Origin: CAZEGV01 sp964511645
Lineage (GTDB): Bacteria > Bacteroidota > Bacteroidia > Cytophagales > JAAEPT01
Direction: 5' to 3'
DNA: 22,542 nt
Assembly: GCA_964511645.1 (NCBI GenBank)
Contig: CAZEGV010000046.1
Coordinates: 1 to 22,542, forward strand
Shown: positions 13,852 to 22,516 of the stretch, piece by piece
How the letters are laid out: each line of letters begins with the position of its first letter
Position numbering within the stretch: position 1 is the stretch's first letter
Translations under genes and position numbers: made by a program
The notes under the pieces: model-generated
Seen by the model: only the letters and a program-made list of their open reading frames with translations
Database searches by the model: none
Told to the model about the DNA's origin: nothing

Positions 13852-15093
13852 GTGTTGGAAAAACAGCAGGTTACAATTCACGAATTTGAGAATGGTTTAC
13901 GTCTCATCCATAAACAGGTTAGCAGTACTAGGATTGCTCATTGTGGGGTAATACTAGACATTGGGAGCCGAGATGAACGAAAAGATGAGCAAGGAATTGC
14001 CCATTTTTGGGAGCATATGGCTTTTAAGGGAACTCAAAAACGAAAAGCTTATCACATTATCAATAGACTTGAAAGTGTGGGCGGAGAGTTGAATGCATAC
14101 ACTACTAAAGAAAAAGTATTTTTTTATGGGACTGCTCTTGGTCAACATATGGGGCGTACCTTAGAACTATTGGCTGACATTACTTTTGATTCGACATTCC
14201 CCAGCAAAGAAATAGAAAAAGAAGCAGGGGTAATTATTGAAGAAATCAATATGTATGAGGATTCTCCTGAAGATGCTATTTTTGATGAATTTGATAGTCT
14301 ATTATTTCCAAACCACTCTATTGGGAGAAATATATTAGGGACAAGGGAGTCTGTTCGTTCGTTCAGGCAAAAAAAATTTCTGGATTTTATCAGTAATAAT
14401 ATAGATACTGAGCGTATTGTTATTTCGATAGTGTCTCCTTTTGAGTTTAAGAAGGTGTTGAAGCAGGTAGAAAAATATTTTGGGGAAATAAAGCGTATCA
14501 AGAAATCAATTACTCGAAATATTCCTATTGCCGTCAAAGGACAAACTATCATTAAACCTAAAGTAATATTACAAGCACATTGTGTGATGGGTAGAAGTAC
14601 TTACCCAATTACGAGTAAGCAACGTATTCCTTTTTATATCCTTAACTCAATATTTGGGATGGGAAATATGAGTAGCCGATTGAATATGGAATTAAGAGAA
14701 AAAAGAGGGCTCGTTTATAGTGTAGAAACGGATTATAGCCCTTTTTCGGATATTGGACAATTTCACATCTATTTCGGTACAGAAGCCAAACAATTGAATA
14801 AGTCAATTGCATTGGTTCATAAAGAGATGAATAAATTGCGAACAGAAAAACTGGGAGCTATCCAGCTATCTACTGTAAAGGCTCGTGCTTGTGCTCAATT
14901 GGCAATGTCTGAAGAAAATAATGCCGCTATGATGCAAGTAATGGGGAAAAGTCTTCTCGATTTAAACTGTCTTGAAGAGTTAAACACTATTTTTGATAAG
15001 ATAAATGAACTTAGTGCAAGTGATATCATGGCTATTGCTAATGAAATGCTTGTGCCTGATGATTTTTCTACTTTAATTTATAAACCTTCATAA
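13852..15093 (+). CDS. M16-family (insulinase-type) zinc metallopeptidase
   Basis: This is a 413-residue single-unit M16B peptidase. The inverted zinc motif HFWEH lies at 51-55 (ligands His51 and His55, catalytic Glu54), and the third ligand is Glu130 or Glu131 in GVIIEEINMYEDSPED. The C-terminal half has the family's substrate-binding block MSSRLNMELREKRGLVYSV. Such enzymes degrade peptides in a clamshell formed by a dimer. The usual NGLRLIHKQ opening lies at 14-22, so the N-terminus is complete. There is no signal peptide, so the protein is probably cytoplasmic. There is no nearby ATG: GTG 13852 or TTG 13855 must be used. An O-methyltransferase gene follows after two bases. Confidence 0.95.
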   Translation: MLEKQQVTIHEFENGLRLIHKQVSSTRIAHCGVILDIGSRDERKDEQGIAHFWEHMAFKGTQKRKAYHIINRLESVGGELNAYTTKEKVFFYGTALGQHMGRTLELLADITFDSTFPSKEIEKEAGVIIEEINMYEDSPEDAIFDEFDSLLFPNHSIGRNILGTRESVRSFRQKKFLDFISNNIDTERIVISIVSPFEFKKVLKQVEKYFGEIKRIKKSITRNIPIAVKGQTIIKPKVILQAHCVMGRSTYPITSKQRIPFYILNSIFGMGNMSSRLNMELREKRGLVYSVETDYSPFSDIGQFHIYFGTEAKQLNKSIALVHKEMNKLRTEKLGAIQLSTVKARACAQLAMSEENNAAMMQVMGKSLLDLNCLEELNTIFDKINELSASDIMAIANEMLVPDDFSTLIYKPS

Positions 15094-15095
15094 AT

Positions 15096-15743
15096 ATGGA
15101 TTTAGTAAATAAAGAAATAGAGGAATATGCTGCTGCTCATACTTCGAATCATAACGAACTATTAGAGTACATCACACGAGACACTTATGCCAATGTACTA
15201 ATGGCTCGCATGCTAAGTGGAAAGCATCAAGGGAGATTGTTATCTGTTTGGTCACATGTGATGAGACCCAAACGAATATTAGAAATTGGAACTTTTACTG
15301 GTTATTCTTGCTTGTGTATGGCTGAAGGCTTAGCCAAAGGTGCTGTGATTGACACAATAGATATAAATGAGGAGTTAGAAGATAGAGTAAAGGGGTATTT
15401 TAAAAAATCTCAATATTCATCTCAAATCAATTATATTATTGGCAATGCATTGGATGTAATTCCCAAATTGGCAAACACTTATGATTTGGTTTTTATAGAT
15501 GCTGATAAAATTAATTATCAAAATTATTATGATTTGGTAATAGACAAGCTAAACCCAAATGGCATTATCATTGCAGACAACGTCTTATGGTCTGGTAAAA
15601 TACTAACGACTGCACATAATAAAAAAATAGATAAAGACAGTCAAGCTTTAATGGACTTCAATGATTATGTACAACAAGACAATAGAGTGGAAAATATCTT
15701 GCTTACACTTAGAGATGGTCTTTTAATCATTCGAAAGAAATGA
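15096..15743 (+). CDS. SAM-dependent O-methyltransferase (caffeoyl-CoA/catechol OMT-like)
   Basis: This is a 215-residue class I methyltransferase of the Methyltransf_3 type. The SAM-binding motif EIGTFTGYS is at 63-71, the acidic ribose-binding end IDTIDIN at 85-91, the metal-site motif FIDADK at 133-138, and DNVLW at 161-165. In characterised members the Asp and Asn residues of the last two motifs hold a divalent cation that positions a catechol hydroxyl. The natural substrate in Bacteroidota is unknown. It starts two bases after the peptidase stop and is co-transcribed with it. Length and motif order are normal. Confidence 0.95.
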   Translation: MDLVNKEIEEYAAAHTSNHNELLEYITRDTYANVLMARMLSGKHQGRLLSVWSHVMRPKRILEIGTFTGYSCLCMAEGLAKGAVIDTIDINEELEDRVKGYFKKSQYSSQINYIIGNALDVIPKLANTYDLVFIDADKINYQNYYDLVIDKLNPNGIIIADNVLWSGKILTTAHNKKIDKDSQALMDFNDYVQQDNRVENILLTLRDGLLIIRKK

Positions 15744-15780
15744 AATATGCAGTAATGAATACTGTGCTAACTCAATACTT

Positions 15781-17286
15781 ATGAAAAAGAAAATATACAT
15801 AATATTGATTATGATGATTTCGCTTGTGCCTTTATTTGCACAAGCACCTCAAGTTCCCGTCAAAATGGACTTTGCAGGAATAGAACTTCATTTTAATCAT
15901 TCTGCTCAACAAAAGGTACAAAAGTATGTAAATGCCTTAAGACATAGTGAGGCTTATTTTCAAGCAATGGTGACTCAAGCTGATATCTTTTTTCCTGTTA
16001 TAGAGCGGGTATTCAAAGAAGAGGGATTTCCAGATGATTTTAAATATTTGATTATTCAAGAAAGTGCGTTTAAACCAGATGCTGTTTCTGTCTCTAATGC
16101 CGTTGGGTATTGGCAATTCAAAAAAGGTACAGCACTAGATTTAAAATTGCGAGTAGATCATATTATAGATGAGCGAAAAAATATTGAAGCCTCTTCAAGA
16201 GCAATGGCAAATTATATAAGCCAAACTAATAAAAACTTAGACAATTGGACTTATGCTTTACTGTCGTATAATATGGGACCTACGGGGGTTTTGTCAAGAT
16301 TCAAAGAAAAATATAGAGGAGTATCCAAAATGCATATTACTAACCATACTCATTGGTATATACTAAAGTGTATTGCTCATAAGGTTGCCTATCAACATTC
16401 GATACACAAAAAAATACCCAAAATTCAGCTAGATTTACAAGTCGAATCAGGTATTAAATTAACGCAGATTGCTAAAAGGGAAAATATTGATTTAGAAGAC
16501 TTAATAAAGTATAATAAATGGATTGGAGCAAAACGAACTATCCCATCAGAAAAACAATATAATGTAGCCATTCCTAAAAACTATTCTATCGTTATTAATC
16601 CAGTAATTATACTGGAACCCGTTATAGACTGCACTAAGGTGACTATTAAAGATAAAGTTCAACCAACCAAAACCTCTGTAAGAAAAAAAACAGTGGATAT
16701 AAAAACCAAAAAAAAAGCAACTATAATAATCTCTCAAAAACCAAAAAAAGAGTTTGCTGTTAATAAATTTGTAATCATAAATAAAGTGAAAGGTGTAACT
16801 GCGAAAACAGGAGATACACCACAACGATTGGCATTGCTAGGAGGTATTACTAAAAACAAGTTTGTGAAGTACAATGAGATGGAACGATTTACTGAAATTA
16901 TTCCTGGTGAAATTTATTATTTTAAACAAAAAAAAAATAAAGCTAAAGCATCATTTCATGTAGTTAAAAAAGGTGAAACTTTGTGGAGTATCGCTCAAGA
17001 TAATGGTATTAATGTTTGGGCAATTAGAACAAAGAATAAAATGAATGATTATGAAGAAATACAAGAGGGTAGAGTGCTTTGGCTTAAAAAATATCGTTCA
17101 GAAGAAACTCCGATAGAATATCGAAAGTCACAAAAAACAGACATGAAAAAGACACATACTATTCAAAAAGGAGACACACTTTACTCAATTGCAAAAAAGT
17201 ATGGGATAAATGTTGCACAATTAAAAAAAATAAATAGATTGGTGAACGATAATTTAGAAATCGGAAAGAAATTATTTATTAAATAA
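15781..17286 (+). CDS. MltD-like lytic transglycosylase with LysM repeats
   Basis: This 501-residue exported enzyme cleaves peptidoglycan glycan strands to form anhydro-muropeptides. The signal peptide spans about 1-20. The SLT domain spans about 65-210, with catalytic Glu94 in IIQESAFKPDAVS, then NAVGYWQF and the late motif YALLSYNMGP. The C-terminus has two clear LysM domains at 392-436 (VKKGETLWSIAQDNGI) and 458-500 (IQKGDTLYSIAKKYGI) for glycan binding. A degenerate LysM lies at about 217-266 and another LysM-like segment at 332-382. A Lys-rich linker at 285-325 separates the halves. It lies 37 bases after the methyltransferase gene. Confidence 0.93.
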   Translation: MKKKIYIILIMMISLVPLFAQAPQVPVKMDFAGIELHFNHSAQQKVQKYVNALRHSEAYFQAMVTQADIFFPVIERVFKEEGFPDDFKYLIIQESAFKPDAVSVSNAVGYWQFKKGTALDLKLRVDHIIDERKNIEASSRAMANYISQTNKNLDNWTYALLSYNMGPTGVLSRFKEKYRGVSKMHITNHTHWYILKCIAHKVAYQHSIHKKIPKIQLDLQVESGIKLTQIAKRENIDLEDLIKYNKWIGAKRTIPSEKQYNVAIPKNYSIVINPVIILEPVIDCTKVTIKDKVQPTKTSVRKKTVDIKTKKKATIIISQKPKKEFAVNKFVIINKVKGVTAKTGDTPQRLALLGGITKNKFVKYNEMERFTEIIPGEIYYFKQKKNKAKASFHVVKKGETLWSIAQDNGINVWAIRTKNKMNDYEEIQEGRVLWLKKYRSEETPIEYRKSQKTDMKKTHTIQKGDTLYSIAKKYGINVAQLKKINRLVNDNLEIGKKLFIK

Positions 17287-17300
17287 AATAGTTATAATTT

Positions 17301-19301
17301 ATGAGTTTTTTTGATTCGAAAAATTTAAAAGGTGATATTTTTGGGGGGATTAACGCAGGAATTGTTGCTTTACCAGCAGCCATTGCTTTTGGGGAGTTAG
17401 CAGGATTAGATCCCATACATGGTTTGTACAGTGCGATTTTTTTAGGACTTATCGCAGCGATTTTTGGCGGTACAAACACTTTGATTAGTAATCCTACTGG
17501 TCCTATGGCAGTTGTAATAGGTGGTATAATGATTACAATGGCTTCTACTGAAATGTTTGACTTGGCAGATGCTTCTCATGCTGTACAAGTAGCTACGCTT
17601 TGGCCGTATTTATTTTTTATCATTTTACTAGCGGGAGCTTTTCAAATATTATTTGGTGTTTTTAAATTAGGGAAATATATCAGTTACATCCCTACTCCAG
17701 TTATTTCAGGTTTCATGAGTGGTATTGGTGTCATTATTATTGCTTCTCAAATTCCAAGGGCATTAGGGTCTTCTCTCAAAGTAAGCGGTACAGGAAATAT
17801 ACTCATGAGTATGCATGAGCTATTAGGCTCAGCAGACTGGAGATCTGTTTTAATGACAATTGCTACGATACTTATTATTTATTTATTTCCAAGGGTGACT
17901 AAAACTATTCCAAGTCCATTAGTCGCTATTGTAGGAGTTACATTGGTGACTTATTTACTCAAAATTGATGCGAGTTATCTTATTCCTCAAATCCCACAAA
18001 GCATTCCAAGACCTGATGAGCAATTGGCTTTATTTGCTAATATTGATACTATGTTTTTTAGTGATATAGCAAAAGAAAAAGGTGTGCTTAGCTATGTGGT
18101 TTTGAGTGCCTTAACTTTGGCTTTAGTTGGAACAATAGATGCCTTACTTACAGCCGTAGTAGCAGATCAATTTACCAAGACTAAACACAATAGCGATAGA
18201 GAGCTATTTGGGCAAGGTTTGGGGAATATGGTTTCAGCATTGTTTGGAGGTATGATGGGTGCTGGTACTACTCCTGCCACTGTACTTAATATTAATTCGG
18301 GTGCTCGTAATAAATTATCGGGGATTATTCATGCCTTATTACTAGTGGCTATTTTACTTGTAGCAGCACCTGTCGCTTCTCTTATTCCTAAAGCGGCTTT
18401 AGCTGGATTATTAATTACAGTAGGGGTTTCAATTCTGGATTTTGAAGTCTTTAAACAATTCAAGAAAATACCAAAACAAGACAATATAATTATGGTTGTT
18501 GTACTGTTAATGACTGCTTTTGGAAATTTAATGGTTGCCGTAGCAATTGGTCTTATTATGGCCGCCTTTATTTTTATGAAAAAAATGGCTGATGTTGTAG
18601 AAGGGCAATCTAAAGACACTAAGTTTGATAGACTTGTAGATCAAATTGTAGATAATTTTGAAGATTCTGAAAAATTCAGAAAACATGTAATGGTGCGTAA
18701 TATGCAAGGACCAATGTTTTTCGGTTTTGCTTCTAGGTTCCAAGATACCATGGACAACTTGCCTACGCTTAAATCTGTAGTGCTCAATTTTAGTGGTGTC
18801 ACTTATATGGATCAATCAGGAATGTACACTTTACGTGAATCAATTACTAGGTTAGTAGATAAGGGAGTGAATGTTTGCCTTTCGGAAGTCCGAGAAAATC
18901 ATCAAGGCTTATTAAGAGGAATTAATGTTATTCCTGGTCTAATTGATGAAAAACATGTGTTTTCTTCTGTAGAAGAATGTGTGATGTGGCTTAATGAACC
19001 AGGACATCTTGAAAATGAATTTGCAAAAGATGATGAACTATATATCCCATCGGCATATACTCCTAATGGAGATGGAATTAATGATGAATGGCAAATTAGA
19101 AATATTGAAAGATTCCCAAAAGCTACTGTGAAAGTATTTACTAGAGAGGGGAATTGTGTGTTTGAATCTAATGATTATAGTGCTAGCCCATGGGAGGGGA
19201 TTTATCACGGACGTATGCTTCCCTCAGATGTGTATTTATACAAAATTGACTTAGGAGATGAATCGCCTATTAAAGAAGGGAAAGTGACAATTTTTAGGTA
19301 G
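17301..19301 (+). CDS. SulP-family anion transporter with STAS domain and C-terminal T9SS type B-like sorting domain
   Basis: This 666-residue protein has three parts. Residues 1-430 form the SulP membrane core (many hydrophobic spans; NPTGPMAVVIGG at 64-75, GTIDALLTAVVADQ at 277-290, GAGTTPATVLNINSG at 320-334). Residues 462-565 are a STAS domain (VVLNFSGVTYMDQSGMYTLRE) normally in the cytoplasm. Residues 578-666 resemble the gliding-associated/T9SS type B C-terminal domain: YTPNGDGINDEWQIRNIERFP, VKVFTREGNCVFES, WEGIYHGRMLPSDVYLYKIDL, KEGKVTIFR. SulP proteins exchange sulfate, bicarbonate or similar anions. A type B domain normally directs periplasmic cargo through the outer membrane, so its place behind a cytoplasmic domain is unexpected. 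The reading frame is unbroken. The gene follows the transglycosylase by 14 bases. Confidence 0.93.
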   Translation: MSFFDSKNLKGDIFGGINAGIVALPAAIAFGELAGLDPIHGLYSAIFLGLIAAIFGGTNTLISNPTGPMAVVIGGIMITMASTEMFDLADASHAVQVATLWPYLFFIILLAGAFQILFGVFKLGKYISYIPTPVISGFMSGIGVIIIASQIPRALGSSLKVSGTGNILMSMHELLGSADWRSVLMTIATILIIYLFPRVTKTIPSPLVAIVGVTLVTYLLKIDASYLIPQIPQSIPRPDEQLALFANIDTMFFSDIAKEKGVLSYVVLSALTLALVGTIDALLTAVVADQFTKTKHNSDRELFGQGLGNMVSALFGGMMGAGTTPATVLNINSGARNKLSGIIHALLLVAILLVAAPVASLIPKAALAGLLITVGVSILDFEVFKQFKKIPKQDNIIMVVVLLMTAFGNLMVAVAIGLIMAAFIFMKKMADVVEGQSKDTKFDRLVDQIVDNFEDSEKFRKHVMVRNMQGPMFFGFASRFQDTMDNLPTLKSVVLNFSGVTYMDQSGMYTLRESITRLVDKGVNVCLSEVRENHQGLLRGINVIPGLIDEKHVFSSVEECVMWLNEPGHLENEFAKDDELYIPSAYTPNGDGINDEWQIRNIERFPKATVKVFTREGNCVFESNDYSASPWEGIYHGRMLPSDVYLYKIDLGDESPIKEGKVTIFR

Positions 19302-19353
19302 TAGATGGTTTTTTCTAACGAAAAATGGTGTTTAATTGTGCCATGTTTTATAC

Positions 19354-19372
19354 ATCTTCGTTTAAAGAAGAT
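19354..19372 (+). terminator. Weak hairpin after the SulP gene
   Basis: A 6-bp stem ATCTTC/GAAGAT with a 7-base loop (GTTTAAA) lies 53 bases after the SulP stop and is followed by a moderately T-rich stretch. It may end the M16-SulP operon, but the stem is short and AT-rich. Confidence 0.3.
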
Positions 19373-19402
19373 TGGTATCTCTTATTTTAAATAGAATATC
19401 AT

Positions 19403-19410
19403 TATCTTTG
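19403..19410 (+). promoter_or_regulatory. -7 promoter box TATCTTTG upstream of purD
   Basis: This is a perfect match to the Bacteroidota TAnnTTTG consensus, 33 bases before the purD ATG. The nearest upstream TTG (19372-19374) is 28 bases away, longer than usual, so the -33 element is uncertain. Confidence 0.55.
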
Positions 19411-19443
19411 CCAAAGATTAATTAAAACCTAGATTTTATTATC

Positions 19444-20721
19444 ATGAATATATTGATTATTGGTGCAGGAGGACGGGAACATGCCATTGCATGGAAAGCA
19501 AAACAGAGTCCTTTGGCAGACAAAATATATGTAGCACCAGGTAATGCTGGCACAGATCAAATCACCGAAAATATAGATATTTCTGTAAATGATTTTGAAG
19601 CTTTAGCCAATTTCTCTTTAGCTAACAATATCGAATTAATTATTGTAGGGCCAGAAGAACCTTTAGTAAAAGGAATTGTGGGCTATTTTTCCGATAGAGA
19701 AAACCTAAAACACATAAAAGTATTTGGTCCTGGAGAAGAAGGAGCCAAGCTAGAAGGTTCTAAAGATTATTCTAAAGAATTTATGTTTAGACATAATATC
19801 CCTACTGCCAAACACAAAGTTTTTGATGCTTCTAATGTAGAAGAAGGTGTTGATTATATTTCTAAAATTAAAGGTAATATTGTATTAAAAGCAGATGGGC
19901 TAGCTGCTGGAAAAGGTGTAATCATTACAGCCGATAATACTTCTGCTCAAGTTACTTTTAAAGAAATGATTTTAGAGAAGAAGTTTGGAGAAGCTTCTAG
20001 TAAAGTAGTTATCGAAGAATTTTTGGATGGTATAGAACTTTCTGTATTTGTTATCACTGACGGTAAAGATTATGTAATCTTGCCAGAGGCAAAAGACTAT
20101 AAAAGAATAGGAGAAGGAGATACAGGACTTAATACGGGAGGTATGGGAGCTTTGTCTCCAGTGCCTTTTGCAGATGAGTCTTTTATGAAAAAGATTGAAG
20201 ACCTAATTGTGAAACCTACTATTGATGGACTAGCAAAAGAAAATATTGATTACCGAGGCTTTGTGTTTTTTGGTTTGATAAAAGTAGATGGCGAACCAAT
20301 AGTAATTGAGTACAACGTACGCATGGGAGATCCAGAAACAGAAGTTGTTATCCCTAGATTAGAAAGTGACTTGATTGAGTTAATCAACTCCTCGTTTGAT
20401 GGGACTTTAGGTCAAAAATCGGTGAAATTTACTAAAGAAGCGGCCTCTACTGTAATGCTTGTATCAGGTGGTTATCCAGAAGCTTATGAAAAAGGGAAAG
20501 TTATCACTGGTTTGGATAATGTAACGGATGTCCTACCTTTTCACGCAGGAACAACAAAACAAGGTGGTAATGTCGTCAATAATGGAGGTAGAGTAATTGC
20601 GGTATCAGCATTAGGAAGTACAATAAAAGATGCTTTAGCAAAGTCTAATGCTGCGGCAAAACAAATTACTTGGCAAGACCGTTATTATCGTACTGATATT
20701 GGCTTTGATATCGTTAAGTAA
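19444..20721 (+). CDS. purD: Phosphoribosylamine-glycine ligase (GAR synthetase)
   Basis: This 425-residue cytoplasmic enzyme carries out the second step of purine synthesis, joining 5-phosphoribosylamine and glycine with ATP. The N-domain opens with ILIIGAGGREHAIAWK. VGPEEPLVKGIVGYF is the conserved substrate region. The ATP-grasp part shows VLKADGLAAGKGVII, then NTGGMGALSPVPF and the metal-binding EYNVRMGDPETEVV. Length and motif order are normal, and nothing is missing. It has its own promoter box and is followed after 17 bases by ricT. Confidence 0.98.
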   Translation: MNILIIGAGGREHAIAWKAKQSPLADKIYVAPGNAGTDQITENIDISVNDFEALANFSLANNIELIIVGPEEPLVKGIVGYFSDRENLKHIKVFGPGEEGAKLEGSKDYSKEFMFRHNIPTAKHKVFDASNVEEGVDYISKIKGNIVLKADGLAAGKGVIITADNTSAQVTFKEMILEKKFGEASSKVVIEEFLDGIELSVFVITDGKDYVILPEAKDYKRIGEGDTGLNTGGMGALSPVPFADESFMKKIEDLIVKPTIDGLAKENIDYRGFVFFGLIKVDGEPIVIEYNVRMGDPETEVVIPRLESDLIELINSSFDGTLGQKSVKFTKEAASTVMLVSGGYPEAYEKGKVITGLDNVTDVLPFHAGTTKQGGNVVNNGGRVIAVSALGSTIKDALAKSNAAAKQITWQDRYYRTDIGFDIVK

Positions 20722-20738
20722 TCCTTATCTTGTAAATT

Positions 20739-22007
20739 ATGGGATGTAGTAGCGGATGCGGTTCTAGTGCCGGCACAATATGTGATTCTGGAGTTTTAGG
20801 TCAAAAAAGTGTTTTTGACTGGCTATCAGATATGGCATCTCCTCAAGGATTTGATGCTGTAGAAGTTAAATTTAAAGGTGGAAGAAAAGATTTTTATCGC
20901 AATGAAGGTAATTTATATTTAGCTACGGGGGATGCCATTGTTGTAAACTCTGGTGCAGGGCATCATATTGGCTATGTTTCTGCTCAAGGAGAGGTTGTAA
21001 GGCTTCAAATGAAAAGAAAAAAAATAGCTTACAATAAAGAGTTACCAGTTATATATAGAGAAGCGAGTCAATTAGATTTAGAAAAATTTGATCAAAGTAA
21101 AAATAGAGAGCTTCCTACCTTGTTTAGATCTAGAGCACTGATCCAAGAACTCAAATTAGGGATGAAGCTTTCTGATATAGAATATCAGGCAGATAACAAT
21201 AAAGCAACATTTTACTACTCAGCAGAAGGGAGAGTTGATTTTAGAGAACTAATCAAAGTACTTGCAGGAGAGTTTAAAATTCGTATCGAAATGCGACAAA
21301 TAAGCTTGCGGGAAGAAGCGGCTAGACTTGGAGGAATTGGTTCTTGCGGTAGAGAATTATGTTGTTCTACTTGGATGAACGAGTTCAAAAGTGTTAGTAC
21401 TAGTGCTGCACGTTATCAAAATCTTTCGCTTAATCAAAGTAAATTGTCAGGGCAATGTGGCAGACTAAAATGTTGTTTAAATTTTGAGTTAGAAACTTAT
21501 ATGGCTGAAATTAAACACCTTCCTAAAGTTAAAAAGATACAAACAAAACAAGGAATTGCTACTTTACAAAAAACTAATATCTTTAAACGCAAAATGTGGT
21601 TTTCGGTAGTGGATGACACTAACTGGTACGAACTCAGTACAAAGCGTGTAAAAGAGATTATAGCGATGAATGAAAAAGGAGAAAAACCTTTTAGCCTTAA
21701 AGAAGACAATGAAGCTATAAAAATATCTACAGCAGAACTCAATAGTGATATTTTGCTAATGAATGATCGCCTTAAAGAAAATACAAAAAAGAATAATCCT
21801 CGAAAAAAGAATAAAAAAAAAAGACATAACAAGCACAAAGAAACGAAGCAAGGAGGACAAACTCTTCCAAAAGAAAAGAAAGAAATTAAGCCTCGACAAG
21901 ACAAACCAGTACAGCAGAAAGTAATTCCTTCACCTAGTACACAGACTCAAAACTCAAGTTCAAAACGAAAATTCAAGCCTAGAAAAAATGTTAAAGATAA
22001 TGATTAA
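20739..22007 (+). CDS. ricT: PSP1-domain protein, RicT/YaaT homologue
   Basis: This 422-residue protein is related to B. subtilis YaaT/RicT, part of the RicAFT complex that binds iron-sulfur clusters and affects RNA maturation. The conserved PSP1 C-terminal core lies at about 185-255: RQISLREEAARLGGIGSCGRELCC (Cys203, 208, 209) and SGQCGRLKCCLNFE (Cys240, 245, 246). The very start is also Cys-rich (3, 7, 15). After about residue 345 a Lys/Arg-rich, low-complexity tail of about 75 residues follows, which could bind RNA; this is inferred from composition only. The gldH-like gene overlaps its end. In flavobacteria ricT and gldH are often neighbours. Confidence 0.92.
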   Translation: MGCSSGCGSSAGTICDSGVLGQKSVFDWLSDMASPQGFDAVEVKFKGGRKDFYRNEGNLYLATGDAIVVNSGAGHHIGYVSAQGEVVRLQMKRKKIAYNKELPVIYREASQLDLEKFDQSKNRELPTLFRSRALIQELKLGMKLSDIEYQADNNKATFYYSAEGRVDFRELIKVLAGEFKIRIEMRQISLREEAARLGGIGSCGRELCCSTWMNEFKSVSTSAARYQNLSLNQSKLSGQCGRLKCCLNFELETYMAEIKHLPKVKKIQTKQGIATLQKTNIFKRKMWFSVVDDTNWYELSTKRVKEIIAMNEKGEKPFSLKEDNEAIKISTAELNSDILLMNDRLKENTKKNNPRKKNKKKRHNKHKETKQGGQTLPKEKKEIKPRQDKPVQQKVIPSPSTQTQNSSSKRKFKPRKNVKDND

Positions 22008-22491
22008 GAGTAAGATCATTTTACTTGTTCTACTGAGCTTACTATCTACTTGTGTTAGTGACCAAGGGGAAGTATACAACGAGATTTACACTTTTGACAA
22101 AGGACTTCAAAAAGACAGTATTATTCAATATGATTTTGAAATAAAAGACACTACAAAATCTTATGATATCGCCTTATTATTGCGCCATGATGTTGATTAC
22201 TCGTATTATAATTTATACTTACAATGTGAGTTACGCTCAGATAGTTTAAGCCATTACAAAAAAACAAGAGAATTCTTTTTATTTGAACCTAAAACTGGAA
22301 ATCCAGAAGGGTTTGGCACTTTCTATCATGGGAAATCACTAGGTGGTATTTATGACCATCAATACCCTTTATTTAAAGCGATGAAATTCACTGAAGCGGG
22401 TAAATATTCTTTTCGCTTTAAAAATCATATGAGGGATGATAAATCCGCTAATATTCATGCAATGGGTGTTTCTATTCGAATTCTTGATTAA
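22000..22491 (+). CDS. gldH: GldH-like gliding motility lipoprotein
   Basis: This is a 163-residue lipoprotein with a signal peptide and lipobox LSTC (Cys18). It has the GldH pattern: an early EVYNEIYTFDK, SIIQYDFEI, a central YYNLYLQCELRSD, FEPKTGNPEGFGTF, and the closing YSFRFKNHMRDDKSANIHAMGVSIRI. GldH is needed for gliding in Flavobacterium johnsoniae and is thought to work with the gliding/T9SS machinery at the envelope. The assignment rests on remembered pattern and on the ricT neighbour. It overlaps ricT by eight bases from ATG 22000; ATG 21988 would add four residues. The gene is complete before the window ends. Confidence 0.75.
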   Translation: MIKSKIILLVLLSLLSTCVSDQGEVYNEIYTFDKGLQKDSIIQYDFEIKDTTKSYDIALLLRHDVDYSYYNLYLQCELRSDSLSHYKKTREFFLFEPKTGNPEGFGTFYHGKSLGGIYDHQYPLFKAMKFTEAGKYSFRFKNHMRDDKSANIHAMGVSIRILD

Positions 22492-22516
22492 TACCAATTA
22501 AATTATAATATAAGTC
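22491..22516 (+). repeat. Third copy of the MITE-like terminal repeat
   Basis: This matches 13581-13606 at 23 of 26 positions, including the core TATAATATAAGTC. It begins on the last base of the gldH-like gene. If it is the left end of a unit like 13581-13740, the right end lies beyond the window. Confidence 0.55.

Noticed and set aside
14142..14552. 136-residue minus-strand reading frame inside the M16 peptidase gene
   Set aside because: It lies wholly opposite a well-supported peptidase coding region and has no recognisable domain.
19302..19443. Purine riboswitch ahead of purD
   Set aside because: No aptamer-like conserved core was found; the space is largely taken by a weak hairpin and the promoter.
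21497..21904. 135-residue minus-strand reading frame rich in Phe, Leu and Ser
   Set aside because: It is the antisense of the Lys-rich tail of ricT; composition explains its length.
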